Notes under the pieces: generated by a model
The model's database searches: none
Told to the model about the DNA's origin: nothing
What the model saw: the letters and a program-made list of their open reading frames with translations, nothing else
Program-made: the position numbers and the translations under genes
Shown here: positions 23,600 to 34,800 of the stretch, one piece after another
Layout: the number at the start of each line of letters is the position of its first letter
Numbering within the stretch: position 1 is the stretch's first letter
From: Sequoia sempervirens
Taxonomy: Eukaryota; Streptophyta; Pinopsida; Cupressales; Cupressaceae
Length of the DNA stretch: 64,000 nucleotides
Assembly (NCBI GenBank): GCA_007258455.2
Contig: VDFB02270651.1
Coordinates: 696,988,197 to 697,052,196, forward strand
Reading direction: 5' to 3'

Positions 23600-24890
23600 C
23601 TCTGCTCTTCCTTGCAAGCTTCATTTCCGGATCTAAAACTCTAAATTCAGACCTGTAGATGACTTTCTATGATCTTGCAAACAAGGAGACAACTCAAACA
23701 AATTTCTTTAATCTTGTAACTTAGTCCTCAAAGATCCTTCAAGCTCCAAGACACCTAGATCTACAATCACACATGTAGAGAGAGAAAACATTGTTGATTG
23801 TTAGTGGATAGGGGTTTTCCTAGGTCAAACCACATTTAGGTAATTAAACCTTGTGATGAAATGATGAAATAAGGACATGAAACACGAAACATGAAACATG
23901 AAACATGAAACAATGATAACTTGAATGATGTCTTGAGATGTAAATCAATAATATAACATGAAGTGGCCATGTAGAATGTAGATTTTGATCTTGAATTAGG
24001 TGTAGAATAATGCATAATCTTGGATCTTGATTGCTACATCACATCACTAGCACAACAATATGCTTGATGCTTGATGACCTTGATATGATGATAGATCTTT
24101 AATTTTTGCAACAAATGATGAAGAAATCTGCTCTTGAATTTCCTTGAATACTCTTGTGAATTCTTGTAATCATAAAATTTCTATTAGGAATGCTCTCTTG
24201 TAAGTACTAGGTGAAAATGAGTGAAATAACCTTGTATTTATACATGTTTATGCCAAATTTCTTGAAATTACAACTCTACAAGCTGACATCATATCTAGGA
24301 GAATAAAATCTGGCCAATAAGTTAAATTTAATTTAGGTTTAAGCCACATGAGACTCATATGCTAGTTGTGGCATATGCGTCCCATTAGGCTAGGCTTTGG
24401 GACACATTTTTCAATAAATTCTTAGATTAATGTGAAATCGAGATTGAGGCCCTGAAACTTAGGTGGGACTCATATGACCAAGGTGGTGTATGAGTCCCAA
24501 ATCAATAAATATGTGCCATACAATCCAAAAAACACATGAATTATGATTGGATGTTGGTAAATGTCAAGATTAATCTCAAAAAGATGCATTTAATAAGGCT
24601 TGTCGATGCAAAACAGGTCCAATTAAGGCATAGGTAAGCCAAATTTATTAATGAAACCCTAGATTAGTGTGAAAGTGTGAGGTTATACTTTGCAACACCC
24701 TAAATATGGAATAATTAAGTTCATTTAGTTTACAAGGGCCCATTACTTACTGTGAATGTGTTAAAAACATTACTTAATTTGAATGTGTTAAACACATTAC
24801 AACACTAAATCAAGGAAAAATTAGGCTCAATTTAACAGAGAGGGCCCAAACAAGTACAAAATGTAGAGGGATACATTTTTTTTCATTACA
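23600..24890 (-). repeat. LTR copy III, 3' LTR of the gypsy fragment to its right
   Basis: On the minus strand it begins TGTAATGAAA at 24890, right after a purine tract. It has two U3 palindromes (24465-24498 and 24350-24383), a TATA-type site (TGTATAAATACAAGG, about 24235), and the family landmarks down to GGTTTGACCTAGGAAAAC (about 23830). A 7-bp microsatellite ACATGAA lies at about 23880-23910. The inner (left) end is approximate. Confidence 0.65.
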
Positions 24891-24905
24891 TTTCGCCCCC
24901 ACTTT
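24891..24905 (-). promoter_or_regulatory. Polypurine tract of gypsy fragment
   Basis: Minus-strand AAAGTGGGGGCGAAA abuts the LTR start TGTAATG. It resembles the outer element's tract AAAGGGGCAAAA followed by TGTAGAC. Confidence 0.75.
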
Positions 24906-26179
24906 AGTGAGAGGAGGAACTTGCTTCAAACTCACACTAAAGTAGACATTCAAGAGGGTTCCAAGTGTACCAATGCAGATGGTCAAGGATGAGAAATATC
25001 GAGGGGGTGGTCAAGCCCCTAGGATAGAAGATCCTATGTCAAACCAATATAAGAACAAAAGGACACACACAAGGTGTATGATATGCAACATAATAATATG
25101 CACAAAAATGCAATGCTTAAGACATAAAGACAAAAGAAAAAGAAAGAAAAGGTGGATCAAGCTTCAACTATTTTCCCCACATGTTGTGGATTAGATCTAA
25201 GCTATTTTTCCTAAAATTCACACTCACTTTGAGGTAGCAGAACTTCAGGCTGTTTGTTGGGTGAGTATCCAAAAATGGTGGCTTACAAGTTGAACATGTT
25301 ATCCACTATGCAATCCAAATGCATGCTCACAAGGGATAGTGGAACCTTAGGCTATACACTAGGTGAGCCTCCAAAGAGGTGAGACACATATTCACATGAT
25401 CAATATGCACTCACACACACAAGAAATTGTGGGAAAGTCACGCCTAAGTTCGGCTCCCATACCTATAACCATACCAAAGCTATACCTCTTGATAAATTTG
25501 ATAAAGTGCCACACAACACAAGCAACAAGATTCATGAGGAAAGAACTTTGTATGCTTGACACCCATGAAAAAACAGGATGGCTCCACAAGCAAGCAAAGT
25601 GTGTTATGCAAGGTAGCCATATAACTAAGATTGTAAATGAAAAATAGAGTAAGGTACATTCAAAGGGATTTTTCTTTAGTTCATGTAAGGTCTCTTCTTA
25701 GGGGACATCATGCCTAATGTTTCCAAGAGAGGAAAAATAAAATAAATATCATGGTCTCGAAGGAAATCAAACCCAATGAAACCACCAAGAAAAGGATGCA
25801 TGAAAAGAATAAAGAATACATGAGAGGTTATTTTAAAAGTTTTATACCAAGTCATATGTTCTTGAATGAAACTACATCATGAATAAGGGGTTGCCCCCAA
25901 AATCCAACAACTAAAGATAACTCAATACATCAAATGTGAGCCAACTTAAGGCATGTCATCCACATCCCAAGCTTGCTCATATATATAAATGGATGGAGCT
26001 CAACTAGCCAGATGAGACAATGAGAAGTGCCATATGAGGAAAAGGATACCTAACCCCTTGCCCCCACTTAGTTCAAGAAAAGGATGAGTTGAAATGATTG
26101 ATGAGAGACTTGAAAATAAATATCAATTAGAGGGTCTAGGTGCTTCGACACAAGGAAGAGCACCACAATCCTTAAAATG
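24906..26179. other. 3' region of gypsy fragment, no gene
   Basis: Only short frames without motifs. Words such as GGTGAGNNTCCAAAGANGTG and ACTTNAGGCTNTNYNYTGGGTGAG recur near 25250 and 25350, suggesting a small duplication. Confidence 0.4.
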
Positions 26180-26480
26180 TCAAGCTTTGTTACTTAAAGC
26201 CTTACATTCATTAGTAGAATGGCCATGAAATCTATGATATGTACAAAATGAATTCTTGTAATAAAACTTCTATCATGTTCTTGGAGGGAGAGATATCAAG
26301 TGATCTTGGAGGAGTCTCGACAAGATACCAACTTGATCAAAAGTAGATGTTCCTTTATTTTGCAACAAAGATATATGTTGCTTAGTAAAAGGTTTCATAC
26401 TTATACAAGACTTTATATTGCGAGATTTTTTACTCTCCTTTAAAGGAGGGTGTAAAATCTATCAAATTCAAATCATTAGT
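26180..26480 (-). pseudogene. Gag zinc-knuckle fragment (C-X2-H-X4-H-X4-C)
   Basis: The minus frame reads LLQDHLISLPPR, two stops, then KFYYKNSFCTYHRFHGHSTNEC and KALSNKA. The CTYHRFHGHSTNEC motif after a Pro-rich lead is typical of the Gag knuckle in plant gypsy elements, which normally precedes the protease. Here it lies downstream of the G-patch, so the usual order is inverted. Confidence 0.65.
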
Positions 26481-26531
26481 GTTTTGTGTGATGACATTGA
26501 TATTAAGAAAATATTTCTTAGTTTTTTTTAT

Positions 26532-26804
26532 TTATTTCAAAGGAAAATAACCAAGACTACTAGTGTTTATCAGTTCAGGATACACTAATGTTAAATTTTG
26601 CTTAAAATAATCTTTTGTAATAGTGTTGACATTAAGTGAGGGCTTGTTTCTTTCTTTCGGGGGACAATAACCAAGACCACTAGTCTTTGCTTGCGTGTGA
26701 GGCTCTATAGGGACACAAATAACTTTTTCACTAGCACCACATCCTTTTCCACTGTATCCAAGTTGTGTCATGAGTTCATAACATTTTCCATAAATAATTT
26801 TCAT
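26532..26804 (-). pseudogene. G-patch domain fragment
   Basis: A 90-codon minus frame with LGYSGKGCGASEKVICVPI and, after SGLGY, CPPKERNK. The GYxGKGxG...PI...GLGY pattern is a G-patch, a glycine-rich nucleic-acid-binding motif found next to retropepsins in some retroelements. The third glycine context GCG in place of GLG suggests decay. It lies downstream of the protease, as expected for such elements, but in a different frame. Confidence 0.7.
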
Positions 26805-27129
26805 TTATTTTGGAGTCGGTGATCATTTATAATCAGCTTCATCGAATTTTTTTGTAAATTTTTCTTTTTCTTCTAAAGTGTGTGAGGTGAATGCTTTCGA
26901 AGGGTCTTCCAAATTTTGTGTTGACATTAACATTTTTTGTTTTACTTTTTCAGAGTATTTTTATATGATCTTGTATTCTCCCATGAATGTTGTGAAATCT
27001 AAGGAACCCCAATCATCTTCTAATAGCTTTGTGACTTCCTCAATATTTTTTTCTTTTTCTTTCTATTGCACAGGTTCTACTTGTGTAGTTGATGCCAATG
27101 TCTTCAAAGGATTTTCCCTACCTTTGTAA

Positions 27130-27835
27130 ATGTTCAAATAACTCTTTGGTTGAAGGTCAACATCAATTTTATACACTTTTTTTTTTGTATACATGCTTCA
27201 TTTTACAATGAAGGGTTGAAGGAACTGATTGCATCTCATGAATCCATGGTCTTCCTAAAAGGAGGTTGTATGAAAGATCATGAAGCATAATGTGAACAAG
27301 AGTTTGTAATGTGGCCTTTCCAACTGTAATAAGCAATGTAATCACTCCAAGTGATTGTTTTCCTACATTTTCAAACCCTTAAATAGATAAAGAGTTAGGT
27401 TGAATTTTGTATTTATCCATTCCAAGTCTATCCAAAAGGGTCACACTACACACATTAATGGTAGAGCCATTGTCAATGAGGGTTATTTTTATTCCCCACC
27501 CATAATAAGAAGATATTATCATGAAAGCATCATTTTTTTTTTCACTTCCAAAGGAGGGATCTCACTTTAGTGGAAAACAATGTTAGCATTTATTCCTTGA
27601 ATCATAGTTTCTATGTCATTTGGTTGCACATTTGAAGGGATAGAAACTTGTTGTAAAGAACTTTGAATCATGTTATGGTAATGAGGGGAGGCTTGAATAA
27701 GGTCCCATAATGATATCTTAGCAGGAGTATTCTTAAGTTTCTCAACAAGATTATACTCCTTTCCAACTTGTAAAGGTAAATGAGGAGGACCAAGAAAGAT
27801 ATGATTAGGAAATGGGAGGGATGTTGAGGGTGTTT
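27130..27835 (-). pseudogene. Ty3/gypsy aspartic protease region
   Basis: In the minus frame: EYNLVEKLKNTPAKISLWDL (pre-protease helix), SSYYGWGIKITLIDNGSTIN, then LLGRPWIHEMQSVPSTLHCK. These are the flap and active-site surroundings of the plant gypsy protease. The active site reads D-N-G-S where D-S/G-G-S is usual, and there are stops (one after NSLSI, one before SEIPPLE). The right end is a sharp break into copia sequence. Confidence 0.75.
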
Positions 27836-27850
27836 GTCTTCTTCTAAAAT

Positions 27851-28760
27851 TTATTCTTCTTCCTCTTCCTTATTCTCTTTAGGTACTGGTCCACATATAG
27901 GATCATCTAGTTCAACATCACTTATTTCAATAGGTCTGTGCATATCCTCATCAACCTTCACATTAGCACTCTCAAAAAATTTCCTCAATCTTTTATTGAA
28001 GCATCTATATGATTTTCTTGTAGTTGAGTATCCAAGGAAAATCCATTCATCACATCTAGCATCAAACTTACCAAGATTCTCATCATCTCTTTTAATGTAA
28101 CATATGCTTTGAAACACCTTAAAGTACTTCACAGTAGGAGCCTTACCAGTCCATAACTCATAAGGAGTCTTTATGTTATTGCCTTTGATCTAAACTCTAT
28201 TAAGAACATAAACAGTAGTGTGTATTGCCTCTCTCAAGTATACATTAGGTAAATTTTCTTCTTTCATCATGGTTCATGTAGCCTCTTGCATAGTTTGGTT
28301 CTTTCTCTCAACAACTCCATTCTACTAAGAGGTTCTAGGAGTAGAAAAGTGTCTGTTTATGCCATGATCTTCACAAAATGCATTAAAATAACTAGAAGTG
28401 AATTATCCACTTCTATCAGATCTGAAACACTTGATTCTTAGGTTCACTTCATTTTCTACTCTTTCTTTGAACACTTTAAACGTATCCAAAGCCTGAGTCT
28501 TCTCTCTAAGAAAGGCAACCCATGTCATTCAATAATAGTCATCAATAAGGAGCATGAAATATCTATCACCATTTAGGTTTCCTATTCTAGTAGGACCATA
28601 GAGGTATGTGTGAATTAATTCTAGCATTTCGGTAGTTGATTACTCGTTTCCTTTGAAACTGCATCTTGTTTGTTTCCCTAGCTAACAACTTTTGCAAATA
28701 GTATCAGTAGGCTTTATGATTTTAGGAAAACCTTAGAAAAACTATCTTGAACTAATCCTA
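27851..28760 (-). pseudogene. Copia integrase (decayed, C-terminally truncated)
   Basis: Minus frames show LIDDYYRMTWVAFLREK, NGVVERKNQTMQEA, KTPYELWTGKAPTVKYFKVF and the conserved 93-codon end CDEWIFLGYSTTRKSYRCFN followed by RPIEISDVELDD. This is the catalytic core and C-terminal region of a copia integrase, with several stops and shifts. It ends in a Glu-rich run where the linker to reverse transcriptase would begin. Confidence 0.82.
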
Positions 28761-28966
28761 ACTAGATTATCAAATTTTACATGTCTCATTCTCTAGTGCA
28801 ACAACCAACTTTCATTAAATTGAGATACAAGGAACTGACCATCATCACCCTTAAGTTGATAGATGTTTTCATGAGTTCTCCTTCCTACAACAATAATAGC
28901 TCTGGACCCTTTTTTGATCTCATAGAATTTATCTTGAAAGAAAAGTTTGAAACCTTTTCTACACAT

Positions 28967-30086
28967 CTATCCAACTCTCAAAAATTTATTCCTTAAGCCT
29001 TTTTCATGATATACATCATCAATGCTATGTATTCCATCAAAAATAATTGTACCTTTCCCAACAATCTTTGCTCCAAAATCATCACCAAACATGACCAATC
29101 CACCATTATATTTTTCAAGTTTAGTGAACTTAATTTTATCTCCTATCATGTGATTAGAACATCCACTGTTAATAACCCAATAGTCTTCATCCTATCTAGC
29201 ATGAAAGGAAATGACCAAAGTACCTTCCTTCTTGTTTTCTGAATCACTTTCTCTTGCAAATCCTCCAGAGTTAGCAGACACAAATTTATTCTCTAAAGCT
29301 AAGAACAAGCATTCACTATCATCACCCTCATAATCAGATTCATCATCAGAGATTCCTGCTTCTTCTCTAACATAATACATTTTTTTTAATTTCTTATCCT
29401 TTTTATCTTTATGATCTTTCTTCTTACGTACAACTCTATTTAGACATCTTGAGGCATAATGACCAATATTACCACAATTGAAACATTTAAAGGGAAACAT
29501 ACCTTTATAATTATCGATACCTTTCTTCAACTTCCTTGTAAAGTTCATTTCCAACTCATTTGAACCATCACTATCCAGATCATCTTAAGTATTTGTTGCT
29601 TTAAATTTTTTATTTGTCTTCTCTTCTTTCTTTCCAACCTTTTGCATCTCAAATGCAGTCAAGGTTCCAAACAACTATTCTTTAGTATATTACTTAGGAT
29701 CATACATTTCTTGAATAATTGAAAATTTATCACTATAGAATCTTCTCAATTATATCTTCATCTATCAGAGTTCCCCCTTCAATCCTTACTTCATTTGTTG
29801 CAAGATCAACCCTCTGGAAATAGCTTGCAATATCTTCACTTTCTTCCATTTTCAAAATTTGATATCTACATTTTGCTGTTAGCTTCCTTGTCAATTTTAC
29901 TCTATCGTTTCCTTCATAAAGATCTTCCAACTTCCAAACTTCATAAGTAGTGCCCAAAGAAATAAATTTTGTTTGCTCAATCTTAGATAAAGCACTATAG
30001 ATTGTGTACCTCACTTTTTCATTCTCCTCATAAGAATAAACCTCATCTGTAGTAGTAGGACCATTTTTCGGTGCAACATAATTCAT
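28967..30086 (-). pseudogene. Copia Gag, zinc knuckle and protease (decayed)
   Basis: 29733-30086 is a UBN2-type Gag (LSKIEQTKFISLGTTYEVW, KMEESEDIASYFQRVD). 29192-29554 has the CCHC knuckle CFNCGNIGHYASRC, then a Lys-rich and acidic linker. After a stop the frame gives WVINSGCSNHM, the protease active site, with Asn where the catalytic Asp belongs, and then HSIDDVYHEKGLRNKFL. Gag and knuckle lie in different frames, so there is a frameshift near 29600-29730. The Asp-to-Asn change alone would inactivate the protease. Confidence 0.85.
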
Positions 30087-30243
30087 GTCAATAGCCTTTT
30101 AGGTCTTGTAACCAAGAGAGATAATGTAACCTATCATCTGTACTTTCTAGTCACTATAGTCAGATCCATCAAACATAGGGATCACCAATTTTTGTGTCAT
30201 CGGATCTACTTTGAGCAGTTAATCTCTTCACCAACGAACCAAA

Positions 30244-30255
30244 GATTTGATATTA
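30244..30255 (-). promoter_or_regulatory. Decayed iMet primer binding site
   Basis: Minus-strand TAATATCAAATC compares with TGGTATCAGAGC; every visible difference is G-to-A except the last positions. It is 2 nt from the putative LTR end TGTTAAAAGG (plus). Confidence 0.5.
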
Positions 30256-30257
30256 GT

Positions 30258-30573
30258 TGTTAAAAGGAACAAGACAAATGAGAGGGGGTTGAATCAATTG
30301 TCACCAAATACAAACTCAAAACTCAAAACACTTATCAATTTCTTATTCACTTAATTTTGTTATTAAGTATGAACATGCAATGCAAATAATAGAAAATAAA
30401 ATAAACACAATGAACACAATATTTTACATGGAAAACTAAAAGAGAGAAAAACAATGGTGAGGATTAACTCACAATATAAAGTAATAGCAAAACCAAATAC
30501 AAGAGGCTCACTACCAAGGTCTCACTACCCGAATACAAAGGCTCACTTCCTATAGATAGGACTTGTTGACAGG
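30258..30573 (-). repeat. Truncated 5' LTR of copia fragment
   Basis: Sequence between the primer site and copy B's LTR. It includes AAGGCTCACTAYC repeated three times (about 30505-30545). No partner LTR is in the window. Confidence 0.45.
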
Positions 30574-31520
30574 TGTTTTTACACTTCTCAACATAGGCAG
30601 TGCATGAATGAAATACCTCTCTTGAAAGGAAACTTCTCACAAGAAAATTGCAAAAAATTATCTCAAGGTCTCTCAAGTGTCAAGTCATGACTTGCAAAAA
30701 CAACTTAGTGGGTTGATGTGATTTTCTGGTAATTAGAAGGGGAATGGAAAATTGTTAAGTTGGAAAGAATTGGATCCTCAAATGGATTTTCTAAAATTTT
30801 AGAGATGATGTGCAATTGTTGTAAGTTCAAAATAGTAGTCTAAAATCCACGTACAACATCATATTTGGCTTTACAATGATGCTGGAACTTTTCCTAAACT
30901 ACTATTTAAAAAAAAAGGTCAAAAGGGAAAAGGGAGGAGGCCTAGACCTACACTACCAATGAACAATGATAATGGAGGATGCTATAGTGGAAAACCTTCC
31001 TATAACTGAGTTCCACTTAACCAAAAAACACAGTATCATAAAACTAGTGCTATCTTTTAGGGTCTGTAGATTTTTCAGCTATTCCTTCACCATAAAGCAT
31101 AAATGAAAGATGAACTTAAGTGAAACAATGAATTTATGTTTAGACTAGCTTTACACAGTTGTTTACTATCAATAACCAACAAAAATCATGAACATGGAAA
31201 GCGTCAACACAATAGCATTCTTTAAAATCAATGGACAACAACTATACTATCAAAACTACTTAAAAGTACTAAGAAAAACAAACTAAAGTAAATTAAATCT
31301 ATCAAACTTGAGGAGAAGAATCATGCAACATGAGAGAAAGTCAAGAATCCACCAAAGCAATGAAGTTCTATTAAAATTTCTCCAACATTTCATTACAACA
31401 ACTCAACTCTATCTTTGAAAATGAGAGGAGACCCCCTATTTATAGTTTTTCAAAGCCTAAATGAATGGCTAGGATTGATATACACTGTATGGCTTAGATT
31501 CATTACAAGCTATGGTTTCA
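30574..31520 (-). repeat. 3' LTR of copy B
   Basis: Aligns with 13119-14076: TTTTTRCACTTCTCAA at the left edge, TCAAGTCATGA, TTTGGCTTTACAATGATG, CTATTTATAG, and GGTTTCA at the right edge. The pair differs at very many positions, so the copies are old or belong to separate lineages. Confidence 0.65.
31436..31445 (-). promoter_or_regulatory. TATA box in copy B LTR
   Basis: CTATAAATAGGGGG on the minus strand, matching copy A. Confidence 0.6.
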
Positions 31521-31533
31521 CCTACCCCCAAAA
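31521..31533 (-). promoter_or_regulatory. Polypurine tract of copy B
   Basis: Minus-strand TTTTGGGGGTAGG directly before the LTR start TGAAACC. Confidence 0.65.
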
Positions 31534-31879
31534 TATACTAATATAAAATACATTATTTGTCTTTTTCCCTATTTTGTCCTATAGTGCCCTAACACTATAG
31601 CACTTTGTCTTGTAGTGGTTTGCTCTTTCATCTATAGCTACACTGTTAGGAACTCATCATCTATTGTAGGTGCTCCCTTGCTTTTCTAAACATTTCCATA
31701 CTCTACAAACCTGCCAATCAATGCCTGAAGCTTGTTCCACTCCATGATATCCGATTGAAGCACTTGGAAGGTGACCTTCCTAGATCTACCAGTGATTAGT
31801 TCCCAACTCTTCATGCACTTTGGCATGGCCTTGATCACCTGCTCTGAATAGATAAAGGCTTAGGCAACAAAATCCATGA
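31534..31879. other. Copy B, ORF end to PPT
   Basis: Decayed sequence parallel to copy A at 14089-14479. No domain seen. Confidence 0.4.
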
Positions 31880-34800
31880 TTTTTGGTGGTAGTGAATCTA
31901 TTGCCCCTTGCTCCATTTTCTTGTGGAAATATGGCTTGATCTTCTCTAGATCTAGTTCTACAACTGGCATATCATAATCTATCATGAGTTTCAAATACTC
32001 CTCATTGTTTGTCATGTGTTCCTTGACCCATTCAAGGTCAAGCTATCCTTCATGGAGCACTATTTCTAGGATGTATCTTCTCTAGTCTAGGCCCATCTTC
32101 CATGTCTCCACCAGATAATGACCATCCTTTACTAGGGCCAACTCCTTTTCCCATGTCCTTTTGAGCATTTTGAGGATGGCCTTGAGCTTAGGATATGTAA
32201 TCCTATATAGCTCAGGGAAGTTATAATAAATTCTCTTTGTGCCTTCAAGCTGCTTCTACACTTCCCAAAACTTGTTGGTTGTTCAAACATCATGGACAAT
32301 ACCCATATCACCATTGTATAGCACTCGTCTAAACCAATTTGTGGTAGCCTTGGTCCAATTCCTCATTTTCTCCATCTTGGAGAATTCATCTTGGGATAGA
32401 AACTAGGGTGCAGAGGACGTAGTCAAGGTTTCTTCGTCTAGGGGTGTCCACTCCTAAATGTAGGCACTGAGGTTCACCACTTGTGCCTTTAGTTCCTCCT
32501 TCGAGGATTGGTCTTTGTTCATTTGCTCAACTATCGTGGCTACCAATCCCTAAAATTCATCTATTTTTTGCTCCCTTGTAGTAGTTCCCAGGTTGATGGT
32601 ATAGATATGCTAACTAACCCCCTCTCCTTTGTTTGTTACCAGGGTGGTGATATGCACGGTCCTTAATCTAGATGCATCAATTGTTATGTGGGAATGAACC
32701 TTTGGCTTATTCTCTTTTCTTGGCTTCATTTGCACTCATGCCAAGATAGCCTTGAGTTTGGTATTTGGATCCACAAGGATGGGGGCTTTCTTTTGTAGCT
32801 ACTTATACAACCAATCAGGTATTTGAGACTCCTCCTTTGGTGATTCATGATCACCTTCCACTCTTTGTTAAAGTTGGAGATGGTTTTCCTCATGACCAGG
32901 GACCTCAAGCTCCATTCTTTCTTCTTCCTCATCCAAGTCTTGGATCAAGATAGCCTTTTCCTTATTTGGCTCAAAAGTGGCTATGTTTTCTTCTATGACA
33001 TGCTCAGTTGGTGGGGCCTTTTATACTTCTTTCTTGAGCTTGTCAATGGAATTTTGGCTTGAGGCTCTTTCTAAGCTCAACTTCTTCTTCAGGTTTGTCT
33101 TTTTCCTCTTCTTTTGTTTCAATCTCCTCCTCTTCCTTTTCTTTCTTGGGAGGTATTTCCTCTTCCTAAATAGGACCTTTATCTTTCCCAACAATTGGAG
33201 GCTTTTCTATTGTCTCCATTTTGTCTCCAGTGTCATCTATCTCTTCAAAGTGTTGCTTCTCATGCTCAATTTTTTCTCTAACATCTTTGAGCTATTGGGA
33301 AAACTCCTCTTTGAATTCTTGATTGGAGGTTTCAACTATGTATCTTTCATTGAGTGCCTCTATATCTTCCACTGAGGACTGTGACTCTTTTTCCTATTCA
33401 TAGGACACCTTATTTATAGTTACATTTATTTTTCTTTCAGGATGCTTGTAATAGTCATCCTTCAAGGGATCCTTTGACTCTCCAGCTAGCTCCTTGGTAG
33501 CCTCTCTCTAGCATCTCTCCATTTCTTATGTTATTTGCATTGTAACCTCCATTTTTGGTGGCTCTATGAGAAGAGGGACAAGGAGACCAGCTACAACTTG
33601 GGCCATTGCAACTTGTACTGTAGGATTCATTAATACCCCAGAGAGTTTCATGGGTATATTTTGTATATGTCTCACAAAGGCCTTTGGTAAAGCAAGAGAG
33701 GGAATAGTTGTTGTAGCAGCTAGGGGAATTGTAGTGAAAGGAGACAGTGAGAAGGATAATAATGGAGAGGTTGTAGCCAAGGAGGAACCTTGCACCATCA
33801 TGGGAGTTTTTGGTGAGGTGGAAGCTAGGTGGATAGAGATGTCCACAATGGGTGGGAATGAGACTAGCAGTGCCTAAGATGTGGGAGGTAGAGTAGTAGC
33901 AATGGTGGCAACATTGGGAGGAGCAAAGGTGGAAGGTGATGATTGTGGGCACTCAACCTCTTCTTTGCCTTTGTGTTGAGGGTCTTCTTGAATTGTGGGC
34001 ATCTTAGTAAAACCTTCTGACTTATTTTCCCTTCTGAAGGATTCCCCTTTAGTAAGCTTTCTTGAGTACACTTTAGGCTCTGGTTTTTGCTCTGATACTT
34101 CTTTCCTCTTTCTTGATCATGTCGTTGGAGGAGATTTTAGGGTTTCCTCAGTTAGAGTGGCAGTTGCCCAGCTATCAGTCTCACTCTTGATTACATCTTC
34201 AAGCTCACCATATGTTAGTGTAGCCCCTTGTAACTTGAGTTGATTGATCTAGGCATCAATCCACTACCTTGTTTTGTTCTCCACTGGATTAGTCATGATA
34301 TCTAGGTCATTGACCTCCTCCTCATCCTAGTCTATTAGCAGTATTGGAAAGTTAGCCACAACATCATACCTTGGGTCCAAAATGGTGTCTTCATCCTGCA
34401 TGATCTAGTTTGACATCAAGAAGAGATTGATTGAATTTGCAAATTGAGTGGTCATACGCATGTAATTCCACATGCACACTTCTTTATCATCTTGATAATT
34501 TTCCCAAAAGTCTTCAATATGGGGTAGGTGGGAATATTCTTTCACGATAGAATTCTTTAGTTTTCTATAAGGATGCATTATGGGTCTACCTATGTGGAGA
34601 TCCAGATTATACTCTACTATTTCCTTCTCTGAATATTTCATGCATTGGGATGCAGGAATAACATACATACCTTGACCAAAGGTGAGAAGGTAGGGAATGT
34701 CTACCCTATGCTTATCGCTCAACAAAGTATGAGCATTTTGTAACTATTGGGAGATTTCCAATATGATCATCTGGTCATTCACGTACTATGGCAACTTGTA

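Larger units (their letters stand above)
24891..27835 (-). mobile_element. Truncated Ty3/gypsy-type element (gag-protease part)
   Basis: It is bounded on the left by a PPT and LTR copy III. It ends on the right at an abrupt junction with a copia integrase fragment (about 27836). It contains a retropepsin, a G-patch and a Gag-type zinc knuckle on the minus strand, each in a different frame. No reverse transcriptase or integrase is present. Confidence 0.7.
27836..30573 (-). mobile_element. Truncated Ty1/copia element (LTR remnant, gag, protease, integrase)
   Basis: The minus-strand order from the right is: partial LTR, degenerate iMet primer site, Gag, CCHC, protease and integrase. It breaks off at about 27836 before the reverse transcriptase. 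Copy B's LTR cuts its 5' LTR at 30573. Confidence 0.8.

Noticed and set aside
32977..33375. 132-codon hydrophobic plus frame
   Set aside because: Antisense of the Glu/Lys-rich part of copy B's ORF, which is supported by alignment with copy A.
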